Source of the DNA: CAIRTM01 sp963723235
Lineage (GTDB): Bacteria; Desulfobacterota; WTBG01; CAIYCZ01; CAIRTM01
Length of the DNA stretch: 64,000 bases
Assembly: GCA_963723235.1 (NCBI GenBank)
Contig: CAVRPV010000020.1
Location: forward strand, 1 to 64,000
Direction of reading: 5' to 3'
Under the pieces are notes generated by a model that saw only the letters and a program-made list of their open reading frames with translations, was not told where the DNA came from and made no database searches. The position numbers were made by a program, and so were the translations under genes. Shown here one piece after another: positions 31,123 through 40,631 of the stretch (position 1 is the first letter of the stretch; each line of letters begins with the position of its first letter).

Positions 31123-32372
31123 CTATTCCTGTCCGCGGCGAATATCAGCCCCCAGATGCTGCAGTTTTTTCTCCAAAGCCTCATAGCCGCGGTCAAGGTG
31201 ATAAATGCGCGAAACAACGGTTTTACCCCGCGCGGCCAGCCCGGCCAGAATCAGAGACGCACTGGCGCGCAGGTCCGATGCCATGACCCGGGCGGCTTCC
31301 AGCTGAGCGACACCGGTCACAACCGCACAATCGCGCTCAACCCGTATGTGCGCACCCATACGATCAAGCTCGGCAACATGAATAAAACGGTTTTCAAAAA
31401 TTGTTTCACGCATCAGGGATGTGCCGTTTGCCAGGGTCAACAGCGACATCAGCTGCGCCTGCATGTCAGTCGGGAATCCCGGATACGGGTTCGTTGTGAC
31501 TTCTACCGATTTCAAGGGACCGGTGACACGTATTCGCACACTGGTCCCCTCTTCCTCGACGATACAGCCGACCTCACGCAATTTTTCAAGCGTGGCTGCC
31601 CATATACTCAACCGGACAGTTTTCAACCGTCACATCCCCGGCTGTAATGGCCCCGGCAATCAAAAGTGTCCCGGCCTCAATGCGGTCAGGCATGACCGTA
31701 TGAATGATCGGCGCCAACTCCTGAACACCTTCAATCGTTATTGTTCCGGTACCATCACCGGAAATGCGGGCCCCGGCCGAACGCAGGGCCAGGGCCAGAT
31801 CGGAGATTTCAGGCTCGCGGGCTGCATTTTCAATCACGGTAACCCCGTCAGCCAGGCAGGCAGCCATCATGATATTCTCGGTTCCGCCCACCGTAGGCAT
31901 ATCGAGCAGAATACGGGCTCCGTGCATACGCTCACAAACAGCGTGCACATAGCCGTTCTCAATCCTGATGTCCGCGCCCATGGCCTCAAAAGCCTTGATA
32001 TGGATATCAACCGGCCGCAATCCAATGGCGCAGCCTCCGGGAAGCGAAACACGTGCGTTTCCAAAACGGGCCAGCAGCGGCCCCAGTACAAGAAAGGAGG
32101 CGCGCATGGTTTTCACCAGCTCATAGGGCGCATCAACGATATCAATATGCGTAGCGTCAAGTCCAAGCTCGCTTTCCCCGTAATGCGCACACCCAGGTGT
32201 TCAAGCAGCCGCTTCATGGTGCTGATGTCGCGCAGATCAGGAACCCCGCTATGCGGTGCTCTCCGCTGCTGAGCAGGGTTGCGGCCATAATTGCCAGAGC
32301 TGAATTCTTCGCCCCGCTGGCTGAAACCCTGCCATGCAGGGGCCGGCCGCCGTTCACAATAATACATTCCAT
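31123..32372 (-). CDS. murA: UDP-N-acetylglucosamine 1-carboxyvinyltransferase (frameshifted)
   Basis: The first committed enzyme of peptidoglycan synthesis, transferring enolpyruvate to UDP-GlcNAc. Read across shifts near 32240, 32115 and 31605 it has 416 residues, the family length. The N-terminus is MECIIVNGGRPLHGRVSASG followed by AKNSALAIMAATLL, containing the catalytic Lys. The active-site cysteine is in SLPGGCAIGLRPVDIHI. Later FPTDMQAQLMSLLTLANGTS and ENRFIHVAELDRMGA are typical. The ATG at 32372 follows GGGAG. Because this gene is essential and all domains are kept, the breaks are almost certainly sequence errors. Confidence 0.9.
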
Positions 32373-32559
32373 GCAATAACTCCCGTTATGTTAACCAGCG
32401 CGGTTTGCGCGCCTGCCGGCGACACTCTGTAAAAATCAAAATAGCCTTGCGAAACATCCATAATCGTTATATTGTATAAGCCTGATTTTTACAAGCAATT
32501 CCTCAAACCGCCCTGTTGCACCAGCAGCAGCACGCAGACACGGCACGTGAAAGGTCCCC

Positions 32560-32841
32560 ATGGCTAAAGTAAATTCAGAGGCACGCGAACGGCTCACCGC
32601 AATCATAACGACCGATTATGAGGAATGTCATTTCTTTGCAGTTTCGGCCCAAATGCTGATAAACAAAATAAAGGACTTTTCAGAGCGGGTGCAGGAACAG
32701 GAAACAACCTTTGAGCAGCTCCGGGATGAAATCGGGCAGATCGGTATTTTCCTCGGCAATGCGGAAAAGCGCCTGCAGGAGGTTGAGGACTGCTACACAA
32801 AACTTGTTGAATGCCTCTCGGAAAACATACAACACCAGTAG
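32560..32841 (+). CDS. Small coiled-coil protein, unknown
   Basis: A 93-residue protein that I do not recognise. It is charged and strongly helical; residues 30-85 show heptad-like spacing (INKIKDFSERVQEQETTFEQ and onwards), so a coiled coil is likely. No signal peptide or membrane segment. AAAGG precedes the ATG. It is 13 bases ahead of the nitroreductase gene and probably co-transcribed. Confidence 0.7.
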   Translation: MAKVNSEARERLTAIITTDYEECHFFAVSAQMLINKIKDFSERVQEQETTFEQLRDEIGQIGIFLGNAEKRLQEVEDCYTKLVECLSENIQHQ

Positions 32842-32854
32842 GAAAGCAGACTGC

Positions 32855-33508
32855 ATGGATGCACTCACCTGCCTGCGCGAACGCAAAACCTGTCGCGGCT
32901 TTCTGCCGAATGCCGTACCCCCTCTCCTGATTGATGACATGCTCACCGATGCTGCCTGGGCGCCCTCGGCTTCAAACCAGCAGCCCTGGCATTTCCACGT
33001 CATTGAAGGTCCGGCCCTGGAGTTCCTGAATCAGGCAGTCAAACAGGCCCATCAGGATCAGCGCAAGGGCTATGACCCGTCCAAGGGCAAAACCATTCCT
33101 GCCTGCTATGTCGAGCGGACAAAACAACTCTTTAAGGGCATACGCCCGTTTATTGCACAACTGGGCGACGGACATACATCGTTTATTGAAAGCGGCAGTT
33201 TCCGTTTTTATGATGCCCCTACCGTTGTGCTGATAACCATGCACCACGACATGCCGGTTGTGCGCTATATGGATATCGGCATGGCCGCCCAGAACATGAT
33301 GCTGTCTGCCCATGCCCGCGGACTGGGCTCCTGCGCGATTGCCCTTACCCTGATGTATGCCGATGCAATCCAAACAGCTTTAAACCTGCCGGCCGATACA
33401 CTGCCTGCACTTTTTATCGCCATAGGCTATCCTGATCCGGACTTTGTGGTCAACCGCTTTCGCTCCGGACGCGAGAGCCTGGAAACGCTCGTTACCCGCC
33501 ACACATAG
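32855..33508 (+). CDS. Nitroreductase-family flavoprotein
   Basis: A 217-residue FMN-dependent nitroreductase-family protein. Typical features are the basic N-terminal RERKTCRGFLPNAVPPLLID, then DAAWAPSASNQQPWHFHVIE (the FMN-binding APS-NQQPW motif), and the C-terminal DIGMAAQNMMLSAHARGLGS block with a final IGYPDPDF. It reduces a nitro, quinone or similar acceptor using NAD(P)H; actual substrate unknown. The ATG at 32855 follows AGGAAAG; the frame is open earlier without similarity. It is followed by a DUF364 gene. Confidence 0.9.
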   Translation: MDALTCLRERKTCRGFLPNAVPPLLIDDMLTDAAWAPSASNQQPWHFHVIEGPALEFLNQAVKQAHQDQRKGYDPSKGKTIPACYVERTKQLFKGIRPFIAQLGDGHTSFIESGSFRFYDAPTVVLITMHHDMPVVRYMDIGMAAQNMMLSAHARGLGSCAIALTLMYADAIQTALNLPADTLPALFIAIGYPDPDFVVNRFRSGRESLETLVTRHT

Positions 33509-33540
33509 CACCGCACCAGGCGGATTACAACAAACAGCAT

Positions 33541-34374
33541 ATGCACGCACGCACACCCAACCTGATTGATGATTTTCGCAGCATGGCATGCGACCTTGCT
33601 GCAAATTTCAATATTCCGGACATCGCTGAAGTATTCCTGCCCCCGCTTTTCAAGGGAGGACAACCGCATGACTCCGAGTTCATGGCCCTGCGTCTGAAAG
33701 ATGATTCGGTCGGGATCAGCTACGTGCTGCTGCCGGAGGAGTGCCGCCATTCCTATGACAAGTTGCGATCAGAGCCTTTACAATCGAGTTCACCCGCAGA
33801 TTTGGCTGCCTGCTTCGGGAGTTCCGATCCCCTTGAACACATGCTGGCAATGGCAGCGCTGAACGCACTATGCAGCCATGTCATGCGCACGGGCCATGTT
33901 GCGCTTGACATGGCAACCGACTCACTGGGACTGCTCAACATAGGCGCCGGAGACCATATCGGCATGGTCGGATTTTTCAGCCCGCTGATTGACCGGATTG
34001 AGGCCTGCGGCGCGCACCTGACTGTCATTGAACTGAATGATGCATACCTGGAGCGCTTTCCCAACATCCATGTCACTCTTGATACGAATGAACTGCGCCA
34101 CTGCAACAAAGTACTGTGCACCAGCACCACTGTTTACAACAACACGCTTGATTCAATCCTTGACCATTGCAGGGACGATGCATTTATTTCCGTTGTCGGC
34201 CCGACTGCAGGGTTCTTCCCTGACCCGCTTTTTGCTCGTGGTGTTGACGTGGTCGGCGGAACCCTCATCCATGACGGCTCCCTTTTTATGCGTCTGCTGA
34301 ATGACAAACAGCGATGGACAGGTGCCCGACGTAAAATATGTTTTCAAAAAAAAACCTATGCCGGTCTTCTGTAA
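33541..34374 (+). CDS. DUF364-family protein (putative heavy-metal chelation)
   Basis: A 277-residue cytosolic protein with an N-terminal DUF4213-like part (about 1-100) and a C-terminal Rossmann-like DUF364 domain (about 125-260). Family-like phrases are AALNALCSHVM, HIGMVGFFSPLIDRIEACG, CTSTTVYNNTLDSILDHCRD and ISVVGPTAGFFPDPLFARGV. Relatives are encoded near corrinoid or metal-cofactor genes and are thought to bind metals or chelates, but no reaction is proven. It is 32 bases after the nitroreductase gene and likely part of the same transcript. Confidence 0.8.
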   Translation: MHARTPNLIDDFRSMACDLAANFNIPDIAEVFLPPLFKGGQPHDSEFMALRLKDDSVGISYVLLPEECRHSYDKLRSEPLQSSSPADLAACFGSSDPLEHMLAMAALNALCSHVMRTGHVALDMATDSLGLLNIGAGDHIGMVGFFSPLIDRIEACGAHLTVIELNDAYLERFPNIHVTLDTNELRHCNKVLCTSTTVYNNTLDSILDHCRDDAFISVVGPTAGFFPDPLFARGVDVVGGTLIHDGSLFMRLLNDKQRWTGARRKICFQKKTYAGLL

Positions 34375-34518
34375 AACGCACACACACCCGGCAAACGGCT
34401 TTCAGCATTCATATCCCGGCACGCAACCCGTTTCAAACCGCTTCAATGGGGTTATTTCCGAACCCCGCAATACAATGCTGCACCATGCAGACATCCAGAA
34501 CCCCTCGGAGATACAACC

Positions 34519-35169
34519 GTGCATGGCAAGAATAATGAAACAGACCTGAGCCGCATTATCAGGAATGCCGTCTGTTTAAAAAATTTCGACACCCCGGGCA
34601 CACGACTTGCAATGTCCCCGCTCGGCCGCATACCGCAGCGTCCTGCCGGCCTGCCGGGCGAACCCCGCTACGGAGCCGTCCTGATCGTGCTGTTTGAAGA
34701 AGCACAAAGACTGCATAGTATATTAATTAAACGCTGCGATGGCCTGCGCCATCATCCCGGGCAGATATCCTTCCCCGGCGGACGCCGGGAAAAAGATGAA
34801 AATCCGCTTGCATGCGCTCTGCGTGAAACCCGTGAAGAAATCGGCATTGACCCTGAAGCCCTGGATATCGCCGGGGGTCTGGATGCTGCATACATCCTTG
34901 CTTCAGATTTCCATATACACGCGTTTGTCGCCTGGCACCCCGGAATCCCGGTCTGCACACCCGACCCGCGCGAAGTTGCCGCCATTGTTCCGGTTCCGCT
35001 TAACCTGTTGTGCACACCCGGTGCACGCACATACGAACTCAAAAATATCCGCGGCACGGTACGCAAGGTTCCGGGCTTTTTATTTCTTGATCATCATATC
35101 TGGGGTGCAACCGCGATTTTGCTGCATGAAATCATTGAACGGCTCAAGATAGCAGGATGGCAGGACTAG
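34519..35169 (+). CDS. Nudix hydrolase, CoA pyrophosphatase-like
   Basis: A 216-residue Nudix hydrolase. The Nudix box spans GGRREKDENPLACALRETRE then EIGI (G-x5-E-x7-RE-x2-EE-x-G). It is preceded by RCDGLRHHPGQISFPGG, the extended motif of coenzyme A pyrophosphatases (NudL/YeaB), which split CoA into 4'-phosphopantetheine and 3',5'-ADP. The start is a GTG at 34519 with CGGAG about 8 bases upstream. It converges on the metallo-hydrolase gene at 35201. Activity on CoA rather than other dinucleotides is inferred from the extended motif. Confidence 0.87.
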   Translation: MHGKNNETDLSRIIRNAVCLKNFDTPGTRLAMSPLGRIPQRPAGLPGEPRYGAVLIVLFEEAQRLHSILIKRCDGLRHHPGQISFPGGRREKDENPLACALRETREEIGIDPEALDIAGGLDAAYILASDFHIHAFVAWHPGIPVCTPDPREVAAIVPVPLNLLCTPGARTYELKNIRGTVRKVPGFLFLDHHIWGATAILLHEIIERLKIAGWQD

Positions 35170-35200
35170 CACACGCGCAAAAAGCATGGGCGTAGGGGGC

Positions 35201-36121
35201 TCAAAGGTAAAGGGGCGGCGCTGTCTGCGAGGCAGCCGAAACAAGCAACGCGGCACCGCTTGCGCGGACCATGGCGGCGCATGACTGCAGCTGTTCTTCA
35301 ATCTGCATGTCGCTGCGCTGCGGATCGTGATGAAACAATACAAGGTGTTTTACCTGTCCGTATATGGCTGACTTTACCGCTGTTGCAAAACTGGAATGTC
35401 CCCAACCGACTCGTACGGAATATTCCCCTGGCGTGTACTGCGCATCATGGATCAAAACATCGGCTGAACGGATAAAATTGAAAAAACTCTTTTTCTGGTC
35501 AAGCAGACAGGCAAGCTCAATATCCGGGTTATCGGGATCAACGCTTTGTTCGCTAAAAACCCTGGCCGAATCAAAGCGCGCAAACGGTTCATTGTCGGGA
35601 AGATACACAATGCTTTTGCCTTTATACCCAACCCTGAAACCGAGCGTCATGCCCGGATGTTCGGCATAGCGTGATGTAACTGAAACGCCGTTGATATCAA
35701 TGGTTGTCTCGGCAATGGATTTTATCGTAATGTCGGCCTGCCAGCTTTTCAGTTCAACCGGGAAATAGGGACTGCTCATCTGTTGGCGCAATATATCTCT
35801 GAATGAAAACGTTCCCTGATTGCAGCCAAAAAAGGAAAGATGATGGCCCGGCACAAACGCCGGCGCAAAAAAAGGCAGCCCCTGAATATGATCCCAGTGC
35901 GCATGGGTTATAAAAACGGCGCAGTGCCGGGGCATCCCGTTTTTCAAATAATGCCTGCCCAGAGCATGAATACCTGTTCCGGCATCAAGAACGATATGGG
36001 TGCCGTTATCAGCGATTATTTCAACGCATGATGTGCAGCCGCCGTATCCTACCACCTCCGGCGAACAGACCGGCATTGATCCCCGAACGCCCCAGAAACG
36101 AATTTCAAGTTCACTGTTCAT
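35201..36121 (-). CDS. Metallo-beta-lactamase-fold hydrolase
   Basis: A 306-residue protein with the MBL metal site THAHWDHIQGLPFF (HxHxDH). The N-terminus EIRFWGVRGSMPVCSPEVVG is typical of the phosphodiesterase/RNase Z-like group with the WGxRGS opening. IVLDAGTGIHALG and YLPDNEPFA follow, and HHDPQRSD supplies the late His. No signal peptide. It lies 48 bases downstream of a single-domain response regulator; in other bacteria this MBL type is often fused or linked to receiver domains, suggesting a signalling-nucleotide role. That link is inferred. Confidence 0.88.
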   Translation of the reverse strand: MNSELEIRFWGVRGSMPVCSPEVVGYGGCTSCVEIIADNGTHIVLDAGTGIHALGRHYLKNGMPRHCAVFITHAHWDHIQGLPFFAPAFVPGHHLSFFGCNQGTFSFRDILRQQMSSPYFPVELKSWQADITIKSIAETTIDINGVSVTSRYAEHPGMTLGFRVGYKGKSIVYLPDNEPFARFDSARVFSEQSVDPDNPDIELACLLDQKKSFFNFIRSADVLIHDAQYTPGEYSVRVGWGHSSFATAVKSAIYGQVKHLVLFHHDPQRSDMQIEEQLQSCAAMVRASGAALLVSAASQTAPPLYL

Positions 36122-36169
36122 AGCACCTTCACGGTAATATACTTCCGCGGACGAGACGTAGCAGGCTGA

Positions 36170-36541
36170 TCAGGGCACGCCGATAACCGCAGAAACCTTT
36201 GCCAGCAATTCTTCGGCATTAAACGGCTTTATCAAAAAATCATCAGCACCCAGCGTTTTGGCCCGGTTAAGGTCCTGCTCAAAAACTTTTGTAGAGCACA
36301 TCAATACTTTGGCCCGCGGGCAGGTATTGATCTTTTTGGCCATTTCCAGAACATAGAAACCGTCAAAACGCGGCATATTGATATCAAGGATCACCAGGTC
36401 AGGGTCAAATGCCGTAACGCGACCATCGAAAAACGTTGCGCTTTCATGCAGCGTATCGACCGTATACCCTGCGCCCTCAAGTGAACGCTGCATTGCTTTG
36501 GCGATCGTAGTACTGTCATCAACAATCAATATCTTTTTCAT
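36170..36541 (-). CDS. Single-domain response regulator
   Basis: A 123-residue CheY-like receiver domain with no output domain. Acidic pocket DD at residues 7-8 (LIVDDSTT), phospho-acceptor Asp near residue 53 (LVILDINMPRFDGF), then CSTKVFEQD (Thr/Ser switch) and FLIKPFNAEELL with the conserved Lys. Spaced 6 bases after thrC and 48 bases before the MBL gene. The cognate kinase is not in the window. Confidence 0.92.
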   Translation of the reverse strand: MKKILIVDDSTTIAKAMQRSLEGAGYTVDTLHESATFFDGRVTAFDPDLVILDINMPRFDGFYVLEMAKKINTCPRAKVLMCSTKVFEQDLNRAKTLGADDFLIKPFNAEELLAKVSAVIGVP

Positions 36542-36547
36542 GCGGTA

Positions 36548-37975
36548 TTATTTCTTCTTCAAACCCAGATAATCAGCCACGGCTCCGGCGGATGCCTCAA
36601 GCTGCACCGGCGCATTGACGAGTTCGTTGCGGGACGTAATTTCGTAATCAGCCGGAAAAGCATCCTCAAAATACATCTGCTGAAAATTAGAAAACTTGAG
36701 CTGATGCGAGGTTGAATCGACAACGAATGTTCGCTCGGGCGCAACCATGCCGTTCGCCAGGGCCTTGCGCAGCCCTGCAATCGACTCGCCGCCCTGCGTG
36801 CACACCACGCTGCCACAGCGGTTGGCCTGAAGCATGCCTTCAATAATCTCCTGTTCCTCGACATCAATACAGGTAAAACGGTCATCGAAATCGCTTGTAA
36901 CCAGCGCACGCACCTTGGGAAACGAAACCGGATCACCGATCATGGCCGCCTGGGCCACGCTCGGGCTGACCGTCATGGGACGGTAATCACCTGACGCGCG
37001 CCACAAGGCTACCGGATTTGCGTGCCGGCTCTGTACGGCCAGAATATGCGGCAATGTTTCTATGATGCCCAGGCGCTGCATATCCAAAAAGCCCTCCATG
37101 ATCGCGGTAATATTGCCGGCATTGCCGACAGGTACCACCACCGTCAGGTTCTCCGTTTCATAGCCCAGCTGCCGGGCAACTTCATAGGCATAGGACTTCT
37201 GACCCAGAATGCGAAGCGGATTTTTAGAGTTCAGCAGACAGACCTGGTATGTTTCAGCCAGCTGTTCCACAATGCGCATGCAGTCATCGAACACGCCCGG
37301 TATTTCCAGAACCGTGGCCCCGCTGCCAAGCGGTTGCGAAAGCTGCTGCGGCGTAACTTTACCCCTGGGAAGCAGTACGACCGACTTGACAACCGTGCTG
37401 TCAAGGTAGCTCAGATACAGCGCCGCAGCGGCCGACGTATCGCCTGTAGAGGCGCAGATGCCCAGCACTTCAGTAAGACCACGCGTGCGGATTGCGTTGT
37501 TGATATAGCTTACGGCGCAGGCCATGCCGCGATCTTTAAAACTGGCTGAAGGATTAAAACCATCGTTTTTTATAAAAAAACCAGCCCCGACATAACGGCT
37601 CAGCTGTGCGTTGGCGCGCACCAGGGCTGTATGGCCTTCACCCAGGTAAATGACATCCTGCAGCGGCATAGCAGGAAACAGCAGCTCCTTAAACAGGAAA
37701 ATACCCTGCAAAGCTTCAACACGCAGCAGACTGCGATAATCAAAAATATCGCGCCATACAGACCCGGGTATTTTTTTCAGTTCACCAAAGGAGCGGTCCG
37801 TAATTTTAAGCAGGCTGCCGCACGTGGGGCAGGTATACAAAAAGCTTTCCAGCGAGCCGGTAAACACGCAGGAAATGCATTCATACACGCAGTCACCCGT
37901 GTACTCGGGTATCAAGTACGGCCGTACATGCGCGGGAAACGCGCTCACATCGACCTCTGTGCAAAGCTTTGTCAT
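36548..37975 (-). CDS. thrC: Threonine synthase
   Basis: A 475-residue PLP enzyme converting O-phosphohomoserine to threonine. The PLP lysine is in GFNPSASFKDRGMACAVSYI, and the phosphate-binding glycine loop in VVPVGNAGNITAIMEGFLDM. An N-terminal region has paired cysteines (YECISCVF and YTCPTCGSLL) like a zinc ribbon, as in several bacterial threonine synthases that start by reading as Lys-rich domains. The ATG at 37975 follows GGAAGG with 5-base spacing; an upstream TTG is less likely. It is 46 bases after a ferredoxin gene and 6 bases before the response regulator. Confidence 0.92.
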   Translation of the reverse strand: MTKLCTEVDVSAFPAHVRPYLIPEYTGDCVYECISCVFTGSLESFLYTCPTCGSLLKITDRSFGELKKIPGSVWRDIFDYRSLLRVEALQGIFLFKELLFPAMPLQDVIYLGEGHTALVRANAQLSRYVGAGFFIKNDGFNPSASFKDRGMACAVSYINNAIRTRGLTEVLGICASTGDTSAAAALYLSYLDSTVVKSVVLLPRGKVTPQQLSQPLGSGATVLEIPGVFDDCMRIVEQLAETYQVCLLNSKNPLRILGQKSYAYEVARQLGYETENLTVVVPVGNAGNITAIMEGFLDMQRLGIIETLPHILAVQSRHANPVALWRASGDYRPMTVSPSVAQAAMIGDPVSFPKVRALVTSDFDDRFTCIDVEEQEIIEGMLQANRCGSVVCTQGGESIAGLRKALANGMVAPERTFVVDSTSHQLKFSNFQQMYFEDAFPADYEITSRNELVNAPVQLEASAGAVADYLGLKKK

Positions 37976-38021
37976 GACATCCTTCCCAATACTCAATCAG
38001 ACGTGACGGAACGCGCCTGTT

Positions 38022-38198
38022 TCACTGTTTTTTGCGCGAAATCGCCACATTCGGACACACACGGGCGCAGGCCCCGCACTCAACACAGGTATCCTCATCA
38101 ATTGCATAGTACCAGTCAAATTCTTTAATGGACTTCGTGGGACAGATTTCCCAACAGGTCCCGCACATAATGCAGCGATCGGTTATAAAATAGGCCAT
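38022..38198 (-). CDS. 2x[4Fe-4S] ferredoxin-type protein
   Basis: A 58-residue ferredoxin. Two four-cysteine sites are present: CIMCGTCWEICP near residue 9 and CVECGACARVCP near residue 38, the bacterial 2[4Fe-4S] pattern. It begins MAYFITDRC at 38198 and stops at 38022. It likely serves as a low-potential electron carrier. It heads the run ferredoxin, threonine synthase, response regulator, MBL protein. A partner oxidoreductase is not next to it; PFOR-like genes lie at the far end of the window. Confidence 0.9.
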   Translation of the reverse strand: MAYFITDRCIMCGTCWEICPTKSIKEFDWYYAIDEDTCVECGACARVCPNVAISRKKQ

Positions 38199-38344
38199 GT
38201 GTCCGCAGGAACGTCCTGTATTCTATACACCTTGTTGAAAATTCATGTCAGCAAAACAGCTGGGCACTGGAAAAATTTCATGCCGTTATCCGTGGCATGA
38301 ATCGATCCTAGCGTCAGCCCACTGCACGGGCTGAAGATCTAAAA

Positions 38345-38896
38345 CTAAAGTGAGAACTTGTAGCGGATCGGGTAATCGCGACTTTCGCCAACTGCCCGCC
38401 GCATGAATTTTTCTTCCTCCACAGTAATCTGGCGCAGTCGGTCAACATCCTGTTGCTGAGTTATACAGGAACCAATCTCAATAAAGCAGTCTGAAGGAAT
38501 AGTAACCGACTCAACAACGCAATTGCTACGCACAAAAACATTATTACCGATATGGGCATAATGCAAAATTGCCTTGCAGCCTATAAAACAGTTATCTCCG
38601 ACCGTAGTCGGCCCGTGAATCACTGCCCCGTGATTAATAATACTACCTGATCCCACATGAATGGCTGTTTCAGTATGCGCATGAAGCACAGCAACATCCT
38701 GAATAACGCTTCCATCTCCAATGATAATGGAGCAGCTCTCATCCTCAAGGGAGAAACGATCGGCACGAATAACGACACCCGCGCCGATAAAACAGTTTGC
38801 GCCGATGAAAACCCTCCCGATAATTACAGCATCGGGGTCAATATAGGATGTACTGTCCACCTGCGGCATATCTTTTACGACATTGGCACGAAGCAT
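38345..38896 (-). CDS. Gamma-carbonic-anhydrase-like hexapeptide-repeat protein
   Basis: A 183-residue left-handed beta-helix protein with about seven hexapeptide turns (IGRVFIGANCFIGAGVVIRA onwards). Histidines fit the gamma-carbonic anhydrase zinc site: VAVLHAHTE, then GSIINHGAVIHGP. The C-terminal helix ends RDYPIRYKFSL. The start at 38896 follows GGGGG; an open frame extends 9 residues upstream. It could interconvert CO2 and bicarbonate, but many relatives lack activity. Single gene, divergent from the hypothetical gene at 39124. Confidence 0.82.
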   Translation of the reverse strand: MLRANVVKDMPQVDSTSYIDPDAVIIGRVFIGANCFIGAGVVIRADRFSLEDESCSIIIGDGSVIQDVAVLHAHTETAIHVGSGSIINHGAVIHGPTTVGDNCFIGCKAILHYAHIGNNVFVRSNCVVESVTIPSDCFIEIGSCITQQQDVDRLRQITVEEEKFMRRAVGESRDYPIRYKFSL

Positions 38897-39123
38897 ACAT
38901 AACCCCCTATAATATGAATGCACGTCATTTTAGCCAGACTTTATGCGTGTACAATACCTACCATACTATATATTTTTTTCAATTGCTTCAACCAAAAACC
39001 GTTCTTTTATGCCTGAGTCACAAAAAAAACATTTACATCTGCCATATCTTTAGTTTAAGGTTGCAAAATAATCAAAAAATCACACTATGTAGACTCCTTA
39101 CGCACCGGGGAAAGGTAGCGCAC

Positions 39124-39498
39124 ATGGCACTTGAAAGCAAACTGGCCGATATTAAAAAGTATATTTCGTTAAAGCAAGAGACACATATCGGCGATATAGT
39201 GATAGTGGGAAGAGCTGAGGGTATTGTCTACGCTACAGTGTCGGACATCAAACCGGATATTAAAAAAACCTGGTACTCAGTGCGCTTTACCATGCTTATG
39301 TTGCCGCCAGTCGAACTTACATGGAAACTTCGCCAACCGCAGATGTGCGGTGAAATTTTTACCATCAACGGTGAAGAACACTTTATGGCGGCTGTTGCAT
39401 TTACAACCGGAGAAGCGGACATTGCTTTAAACAACCGCGATAGCGACGCTAAGAACGACCGACCCGGAAAGGTTTTACAGTTCACACCAAAACAATAG
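39124..39498 (+). CDS. Conserved-looking hypothetical protein
   Basis: A 124-residue cytosolic protein that I do not recognise. It starts with an amphipathic helix (MALESKLADIKKYISLKQ), then VGDIVIVGRAEG-like strands and a strand-rich middle with KTWYSVRFTMLMLPPVELTW. No signal peptide. AAAGG precedes the ATG. The overall beta character and the PilZ gene 130 bases downstream suggest a small ligand-binding or PilZ-like barrel, but no key motif confirms this. Confidence 0.7.
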   Translation: MALESKLADIKKYISLKQETHIGDIVIVGRAEGIVYATVSDIKPDIKKTWYSVRFTMLMLPPVELTWKLRQPQMCGEIFTINGEEHFMAAVAFTTGEADIALNNRDSDAKNDRPGKVLQFTPKQ

Positions 39499-39630
39499 CC
39501 CGTGAAACAGCGTAACGATTGAAGGCACATGACACCCATGTGCCGCGCTGGCGGCACCGCACAACAGGCAACAGAGGCTCTATCATTGGGGGTGTTCAAT
39601 ACACCACACATAATCTTATAGGGAATACCC

Positions 39631-39960
39631 ATGTCGGACAAACGCGTTTTTAAACGAATCAAAAAAACTCTGCAGGTAACCATAACCTCAGAAAACGGCA
39701 CCCATAGCGCCCTCACCGAAGATGTGTCTGCAGCGGGTTTCTTCATTAAAACCCAAAAGGTTTTCCCGCCCGGCAGCATACTGAATATTAGCCTGAAAGG
39801 ACCATCAGACACCATTGAAATGTCCTGCCGAGTGGTTTGGGCCCGCAAGGTACCGAGCAACCTGTTTCATCTGGCAAGCAAAAACGGTATGGGTGTCCTG
39901 ATCACCGAATTTCAAAAAGGGGAAGATGAGTATCACCTGCTGTATCAGAAAAAAGTATAA
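39631..39960 (+). CDS. PilZ-domain protein
   Basis: A 109-residue single-domain PilZ protein, a probable cyclic-di-GMP receptor. The N-terminal RVFKRIKK fits the RxxxR loop and DVSAAGFFI the D/NxSxxG motif. The rest is a six-stranded barrel ending RVVWARKVPSNLFH. A weak ribosome-binding site precedes the ATG. No diguanylate cyclase is in the window. Its output partner is unknown. Confidence 0.85.
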   Translation: MSDKRVFKRIKKTLQVTITSENGTHSALTEDVSAAGFFIKTQKVFPPGSILNISLKGPSDTIEMSCRVVWARKVPSNLFHLASKNGMGVLITEFQKGEDEYHLLYQKKV

Positions 39961-40188
39961 AAAAACAGCTCCTTAGACAATAAAATCAACTTCCGCTCTT
40001 GATTTTTCCACACATTCAGGTAATACTGTAAATATAGCGGGAAGGATAGGGGTTGCCCCTCCGCTTTTTCCCTGAATAGCCTGCCAATAGGCCTTCCTTC
40101 CCCTTTTCTTTTACCCCCTACCAGCCGGCCAGGCAGTTTCGATAGCCCCATTGACAGTGATTTTTTTTCAAAAGAGAGTAATTTTTGA

Positions 40189-40216
40189 TTGATGTATGTA
40201 CCAATTTTGATATAAT
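40189..40216 (+). promoter_or_regulatory. Sigma70-type promoter of rpmB
   Basis: TTGATG (40189-40194), 16-base spacer, perfect TATAAT (40211-40216), 61 bases before the rpmB start. The AT-rich upstream tract could act as an UP element. Confidence 0.72.
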
Positions 40217-40276
40217 GTTTTATTTAACACAAGGACAATCAGAACGCACAGCAGCTATCTATGGAGGTTATATACA

Positions 40277-40501
40277 ATGGGAAAAGTATGCAGTATTTGC
40301 GGTAAAGGGCGACAAGTTGGATACAGCGTCAGCCACGCGCACAATAAAAGCAAAAAAGTATGGAAACCCAATGTTCAAAAGGTTCGCTCAATGAACAGCG
40401 GAACTGCAAAAAGGGTTTATGCATGCACCCGCTGTATACGGTCAGGCTTCATAGCAAAACCCCTGCGTAAAACAGCCAGCCCCGTCGACGCTGCGGTATA
40501 A
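40277..40501 (+). CDS. rpmB: 50S ribosomal protein L28
   Basis: A 74-residue ribosomal protein L28. It opens MGKVCSICGKGRQVGYSVSH, a zinc-binding form with CxxC, and has a second pair in VYACTRCIRSGFI. The middle KKVWKPNVQKVRS is the rRNA-contacting loop. GGAGG precedes the ATG. Monocistronic with its own promoter; a weak hairpin follows the stop. The four-cysteine form is the version common where zinc is not limiting. Confidence 0.95.
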   Translation: MGKVCSICGKGRQVGYSVSHAHNKSKKVWKPNVQKVRSMNSGTAKRVYACTRCIRSGFIAKPLRKTASPVDAAV

Positions 40502-40631
40502 TAGCGGCTTGAGCAGCCGTTAAAAGTCCAGAAATTCTCAAGGGAAGCCATTAGCAAACAACTGAGCACACCGGGCCGCGCGCCACTGTTACCGGGGATG
40601 CAACTGGCTCAGTGTATCGACTACCAGGGAT

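Noticed and set aside
31421..32272. Plus-strand 283-codon open frame
   Set aside because: Antisense to murA, whose conserved motifs are unmistakable on the minus strand.
38300..38340. Hairpin TCAGCCC/GGGCTGA after the carbonic-anhydrase-like gene
   Set aside because: Seven-base stem without a T tract on either strand; too weak to call a terminator.
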